64,000 nt of DNA from Anabaena lutea FACHB-196 (GTDB lineage Bacteria; Cyanobacteriota; Cyanobacteriia; Cyanobacteriales; Nostocaceae): NCBI RefSeq assembly GCF_014698305.1, contig NZ_JACJST010000008.1, positions 62,001 through 126,000 on the forward strand, read 5' to 3'. The notes under the pieces were generated by a model, which searched no databases, was not told the origin of the DNA, and was given only the letters and a program-made list of their open reading frames with translations. A program made the translations under genes and the position numbers. Positions 59,800 to 64,000 of this stretch are shown piece by piece; position 1 is the first letter of the stretch, and every line of letters begins with the position of its first letter.

Positions 59800-60915
59800 T
59801 TAATGGTGATGATGATGGTGAGTTATGGCTAACTCTCTATTAACTACCATTTCTTCAGCTTGCATTAATTCTGCAATATGAGCATTTGCCCATTCAGCAG
59901 CCATATCTAAAAACTGCGGATTGTCATTTACACAAGCCATTTGTAAATAATCAACATCAGAATGCTGTTTCTCTAAATCATGGATGATGTGGTGAACATC
60001 CAAGAGAGTTTCGTGGTTTTCTGTTGCAAAACCAATAGGCATAAAGACTATCACTTTTGCACCTAATTGAATTAGGTTTTTAGCCGCTTGGGTAGCAGTT
60101 GGTTGTGTCCATTCAATTAGCGGTGTATCGTGGTTGAGCCAACCCACAGAAATTAAAGGATAACGGTTAATTAACTCATTTCTGACTAATTCATAAAGCG
60201 CTTGACTTTCATCAATTCCCGAAGTAAATCCCTTGGCTTTGTGGGGACAACCATGATTCATCAGCACAATACCGATTTGGGAAGGTAAATAAGCTGCGGC
60301 TACGTCAGCATTAATTTTCTCTTCTACCAACTGAGCCATCAATTTGATATATCCTGGTTCATTGTAGAACGAAGGAATATAGCGCATTGCCTTAACCCAA
60401 TGTTCTTCACCATCAGCTAATTCTACAAGAGCATTATTCACTTGCTCAATAGCAATACCACTGGTGAAAATGGAATCAACAACCAAAAGTGGATAAATCA
60501 AGATTTTGCTAAAGCCTTGATTTTTAATTTCTGCTAAAACTTGATTTGGCAAAAAAGGAGCGCAAAAGTTAAAGGCTTTGAAAACTTGGACACCACTGCC
60601 CCATTTGTGTTGTAATTCATGTTCAATACCAGCCCGTTGCTTTTCAAAGATGGCATTGTGTGGGGAGATAAAATCGTGGTGTGTGTGTCCCCATTCATGA
60701 CGGTCAAATAAAGCTAAAAGCTTTGCTAAAGGGGGATAAATCCAAGTAGGAACAGGTGCGAATTTCGCAGTCAGTAGATTTAAAGCTTGTTCGTTATAGT
60801 TAGCAAAATCTTCGTAGCTTTCGACTTCGCCGTAGCCCATTAGTAATACGGCTACACGGTCTTGGCTGGGTAGATGCTCGTGGGTATGTTGCAGTTTTTC
60901 CGGCGTTGCAACCAC
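59800..60915 (-). CDS. Ferrochelatase-family protein with natural His6 end
   Basis: A 371-aa protein of the ferrochelatase (HemH) fold. IGIVLMNHGCPHKAKG corresponds to the active-site His region and VFMPIGFATENHETLLDVHH to the region with the catalytic Glu. It also has a DRVAVLLMGYG start. The last seven residues are THHHHHH. Ferrochelatase inserts Fe2+ into protoporphyrin IX, but the altered active-site surroundings leave other metals or substrates possible. The His tail could hold metal ions. Confidence 0.8.
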   Translation of the reverse strand: MVATPEKLQHTHEHLPSQDRVAVLLMGYGEVESYEDFANYNEQALNLLTAKFAPVPTWIYPPLAKLLALFDRHEWGHTHHDFISPHNAIFEKQRAGIEHELQHKWGSGVQVFKAFNFCAPFLPNQVLAEIKNQGFSKILIYPLLVVDSIFTSGIAIEQVNNALVELADGEEHWVKAMRYIPSFYNEPGYIKLMAQLVEEKINADVAAAYLPSQIGIVLMNHGCPHKAKGFTSGIDESQALYELVRNELINRYPLISVGWLNHDTPLIEWTQPTATQAAKNLIQLGAKVIVFMPIGFATENHETLLDVHHIIHDLEKQHSDVDYLQMACVNDNPQFLDMAAEWANAHIAELMQAEEMVVNRELAITHHHHHH

Positions 60916-61715
60916 AATTAAATCCTCAATATAACCAGAATGCAGAGAGTTTAAACAGGAACAACATCAAGTCCTTTTAAATACTTATCATTAAGACAAA
61001 CGCGGTTACGCAGAGAGTTTTTTTGATAAGCAATGAGCCAATCTTGACATAACTGTATAATTCCCTATACTCATCAATTATTATCCCATCCAGGGGGATA
61101 GGATAGACATAAACATAAAAATATACATCTAAAGATATAGCTTTGCTATTTCTTTACATAGAAGCTTGAGTATTTAGCAATGTCTCCAAAGGAATATAAG
61201 AGAGCAAATTTCAGTAAAATTTCTTATATTGGCAGAAATCACCACAAAGTTAAAACTCTATCATGTCCGCCTAATCACTTATCAAAAAGAATCTCCGCGT
61301 CTGTGCGTCCCCGTGTCAGTCTAAATGATAAGTATTCAAACGGACATGATATTACTCGCTGTCTTGTGACTTCTGCCTTGTAAGTACTAATCTTCTAAGA
61401 GGATGTCACCTGAAGTATCAGAATTGATCAAGATCCCCCCTTACCTCCTTAAAAAGGGGAATAAATTACTCAAAGTCCTCCTTTCTAAGGAGAGTCACTG
61501 CGTTGGTGAGGCAGTGCGGTCTTGGGGAGCCAGTCCGTTGCGGGAGTTTCCCCCGTTGAAGGAACTGGCGTGGTTTCCCCCATGAGTAACTGCCGTTCAC
61601 GTAGTGTGCCGTAGGCATAAGGGTTCCCCGACTTGTAGCAAGTGGCGTGGATTTAGGAGGATCTACCAGTGTTAGATCCCACACTAAAAAGTTTATGGCT
61701 ACGCCACGCAAGCTA
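60916..61715. other. Repeat-rich intergenic region
   Basis: About 800 bp without a convincing gene. The left half is plain. From about 61425 to 61700 it is a mosaic of dispersed repeats: CCCCCCTTACCTCCTTAAAA, CTCCTTTCTAAGGAG, CCGTTCACGTAGTGTGCCG (also at 48138 and 49216) and TAGATCCCACAC. Short frames here read through repeats. Confidence 0.65.
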
Positions 61716-61952
61716 TCAGACATCCTCTAAATCAATTTCTGCGTCGTCATCATCATGATCATAGGGGATATCGTCGAGGTCTATGATTTCAGAAATTTCT
61801 TCCACTTCATTGAGACGATCTGATTCTACCTGCTCACGCGCTATCAAGCGCCCAGTGGATTTTAGCCATTCCAGAAGCACAAATTCATTACTTGTACGAA
61901 TTACAGTAGCTCGTTGGTTGCGAGGTTGTTCATGCAAAGGGCCGTTAAGCAT
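61716..61952 (-). CDS. DUF3134 protein
   Basis: A 78-aa, very acidic protein. The start MLNGPLHEQPRNQRATVI with LLEWLKSTGRLIARE is the DUF3134 pattern found only in cyanobacteria. An Asp-rich tail (DDDDAEIDLEDV) follows. Function unknown. Confidence 0.85.
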   Translation of the reverse strand: MLNGPLHEQPRNQRATVIRTSNEFVLLEWLKSTGRLIAREQVESDRLNEVEEISEIIDLDDIPYDHDDDDAEIDLEDV

Positions 61953-62186
61953 AAAAAAATTCTCTTTGAATTGGGGAAAAACTAGATTGACTCAAAAGTT
62001 GGACAGAAATGCTTTTTTAAGTTCCGTTAATGGTGTTCTAAACTGGCATCTCTGCATGGAAATAACCTGACAAGTAAATAATACTCTCAGTTTAAACTAT
62101 CTTGACAAGAAAATACTAACTTTACTATAATGGTTAACTTTTTTATATCGTCCGGTTCCCCAGCCCAGCCAGGGAATGTAAGACTA

Positions 62187-62795
62187 TTAACTTGCTGCTA
62201 ATATTTCCCAACCAATGTAAGGCAATTTCGCGGCTGTGGCCTTTACCTGTTCTGCATTTGCTACTAACTGTCCGCAAGCGTCCCAAGTTCCCGAAATAAA
62301 CGTGCTTCTGGTTCCTTCACCAAGGAAAACTGGGACGGTAAAATCACCCATCTGCACTTGCAATTTTTCCAAATCTATGGTAAGAGATGCTTGGGGGTTA
62401 GCGGTGACTAATTCTTGCAGTTGTTTAACTGTTTCGCTGGGTGCAGTTACGCATGGTATGCCCATGGCGACGCAGTTACCAAAGAAGATTTCCGCAAAAC
62501 TTTCACCAATGACGGCTTTGATTCCCCATTTTGCTAGGGCTTGGGGTGCGTGTTCTCTTGATGAACCACAGCCAAAATTGCGGTTGGCTATTAATATTTT
62601 CGCGCCTTGGTATTGGATTTGATCAAATGGGTGTTGACCGTTTAAGGCTTTCCTATCGTCGATAAATACGCCTTCTCCTAAGCCGTCAAAGGTGACTGCT
62701 TTTAGGTAGCGGGCGGGTATGATTCTGTCGGTGTCTATGTCGTTACCAATGAGGGGAACGGCGTTACCGGATATTTGTTTGATTTCACTTACCAT
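62187..62795 (-). CDS. leuD: 3-isopropylmalate dehydratase small subunit
   Basis: A 202-aa swivel subunit of isopropylmalate isomerase in leucine synthesis: [49 protein letters not shown]. It pairs with LeuC, whose gene lies 83 bp upstream with a short repeat (AAGTACGAAGTACG) in the gap. Confidence 0.96.
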   Translation of the reverse strand: MVSEIKQISGNAVPLIGNDIDTDRIIPARYLKAVTFDGLGEGVFIDDRKALNGQHPFDQIQYQGAKILIANRNFGCGSSREHAPQALAKWGIKAVIGESFAEIFFGNCVAMGIPCVTAPSETVKQLQELVTANPQASLTIDLEKLQVQMGDFTVPVFLGEGTRSTFISGTWDACGQLVANAEQVKATAAKLPYIGWEILAAS

Positions 62796-62878
62796 AGTTT
62801 TGAGTTGATGAAGGTCTCACGCAAAGGCGCATTAGCGAAGCGAAGTACGAAGTACGTTAGGCGCAAAGGAAGAGGGGG

Positions 62879-64000
62879 TTACAGTAGTTCGCGCACGTCG
62901 GCGATTTTGCCTTTAATGGCTGCTGTGGCTACCATTGCGGGACTCATGAGTAGGGTACGACCGGAGGATGATCCTTGTCTTCCTTTGAAGTTGCGGTTGG
63001 AGGAGGAGGCGCTGATTTGTCTACCTTGAAGTTTGTCGGGGTTCATGGCTAAACACATGGAACAGCCTGGTTCTCTCCACTCGAAACCGGCGGCTTGGAA
63101 GATTTTATCTAGCCCTTCGGCTTCGGCTTCTTTTTTGACTCTTTCTGAACCGGGTACTACGAAGGCTTTTACACCCTCTGCTACTTGGCGACCTTGGGCG
63201 ATTTTGGCGGCTTCTCTTAAGTCGCTAATGCGTCCGTTTGTGCAGCTTCCTATGAAGCAAACATCAATTTTTGTTCCTTGGATGGGTTGACCTGGATATA
63301 GATCCATGTAGCGGTATGCTTCTTCGGCGATGAAGCGGTCTTCTTCTAGGAGTTCTGTGGCTGTGGGGACTTTTTGATCTACGCCAATTCCTTGACCGGG
63401 TGTAATTCCCCATGTGACTGTGGGGGGAATATCTTCGGCATTAAATACTACTACGTCATCATATTCTGCATCAATATTACTACGCAGAGATTCCCACCAA
63501 GTAATGGCTTGTTCCCACTCTGCACCTTTGGGGGCGAAGTCTCTATTTTGCAGATAATCGTAGGTGATTTGGTCGGGGTTGACGTATCCACATCTTGCAC
63601 CGCCTTCGATGGCCATGTTACAAACGGTCATCCGTTCTTCCATGTTCATCTGTGCAAAGGTTGTGCCGCCAAATTCGTAAGCGTAGCCTACGCCACCTTT
63701 TACGCCGAGGGTACGGATGATATGCAAAATTACGTCTTTGGCGTAAACTCCGGGTTGGAGGCGGCCGTTAACTTCGATTTTGCGGACTTTGAGTTTTGAT
63801 AATGCTAAGGTTTGGGAGGCGAGAACGTCTCTAACTTGACTGGTTCCAATTCCAAATGCGATCGCTCCAAATGCACCATGACTTGATGTATGACTGTCTC
63901 CGCAAGCAATGGTCATTCCCGGTTGGGTGAGTCCCAGTTCAGGAGCGATGACGTGTACTATACCTTGATTCCCTGAACCAATATTGTAAAAAGTTATGTC
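62879..64000 (-). CDS. leuC: 3-isopropylmalate dehydratase large subunit, partial
   Basis: The last 373 codons of LeuC, running off the right edge. Fe-S ligands are visible in [13 protein letters not shown] and [13 protein letters not shown], with [20 protein letters not shown] upstream. It catalyses the 2- to 3-isopropylmalate isomerisation with LeuD. Confidence 0.96.
   Translation of the reverse strand, partial: DITFYNIGSGNQGIVHVIAPELGLTQPGMTIACGDSHTSSHGAFGAIAFGIGTSQVRDVLASQTLALSKLKVRKIEVNGRLQPGVYAKDVILHIIRTLGVKGGVGYAYEFGGTTFAQMNMEERMTVCNMAIEGGARCGYVNPDQITYDYLQNRDFAPKGAEWEQAITWWESLRSNIDAEYDDVVVFNAEDIPPTVTWGITPGQGIGVDQKVPTATELLEEDRFIAEEAYRYMDLYPGQPIQGTKIDVCFIGSCTNGRISDLREAAKIAQGRQVAEGVKAFVVPGSERVKKEAEAEGLDKIFQAAGFEWREPGCSMCLAMNPDKLQGRQISASSSNRNFKGRQGSSSGRTLLMSPAMVATAAIKGKIADVRELL

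Noticed and set aside
61180-61585. Small plus-strand frames of 60-67 aa
   Set aside because: They run through dispersed repeats and have no protein-like pattern.

Overview
The window comes from a filamentous cyanobacterium, most likely a member of the Nostocales. The evidence is AT-rich DNA dotted with HIP1 octamers (GCGATCGC), magnesium chelatase ChlH, a phylloquinone (men) gene cluster, an ssl1498-family light-harvesting-like protein, KGK-domain and DUF3134 proteins, many Uma2 nucleases, heptanucleotide tandem repeats and several toxin-antitoxin pairs.

Left part (1-9995). A possible defence or stress cluster lies on the minus strand: a membrane-anchored coiled-coil protein with a TerB-C-like end, a BrxD-like P-loop ATPase and a DEAD/DEAH helicase running off the left edge. 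A Ser/Thr kinase gene sits between the last two on the opposite strand. A DUF815 ATPase and a TMEM14 protein follow. After an 886-bp stretch without a convincing gene comes a two-gene unit, an aminoglycoside-phosphotransferase-like kinase plus a HopA1-family protein. This pairing recalls the kinase/lyase pair of class V lanthipeptide synthesis.

Integrated element (about 9846-23702). A 13.7-kb element has inserted into the 3' end of the HopA1-like gene. A 141-bp copy of that gene end (one mismatch) lies at both boundaries, and the left copy restores the reading frame. The element carries a tyrosine recombinase, a chain of very small overlapping genes (one of 48 aa), and a ribbon-helix-helix gene whose second half appears reachable only by a -1 frameshift at G_GGA_AAA. 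It also carries a large DnaB-N/AAA/winged-helix replication protein with eleven TGATCA sites inside its linker-coding DNA, and a nine-gene leftward operon with coiled-coil and collagen-like proteins. I recognise no capsid, portal or terminase. This is the strongest candidate for an undescribed system.

Centre (23933-34880). A membrane protein is followed by phylloquinone synthesis genes: DHNA-CoA thioesterase, menE, menC, menA and the divergent menF. A short CRISPR array without cas genes abuts the menF stop codon. Then come proA, mazG, a DUF2227 gene, tRNA-Val(UAC) and the ssl1498-family gene.

Right part (34968-64000). This is a mosaic of housekeeping and accessory genes. Housekeeping genes are chlH, an LpxB-like gene, ftsH, an FMN reductase, a ferrochelatase-like gene with a natural His6 tail, leuD and a partial leuC. 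Accessory genes are two PIN toxin-antitoxin modules and one PIN gene with an unrecognised partner, RelE/Phd, BrnTA and an orphan BrnA, four Uma2 genes (two inverted around chlH), a pair of overlapping NTPase genes, a convergent cytosine methyltransferase/putative endonuclease pair, and many dispersed repeats. All assignments rest on reading motifs by eye; no database search was possible.
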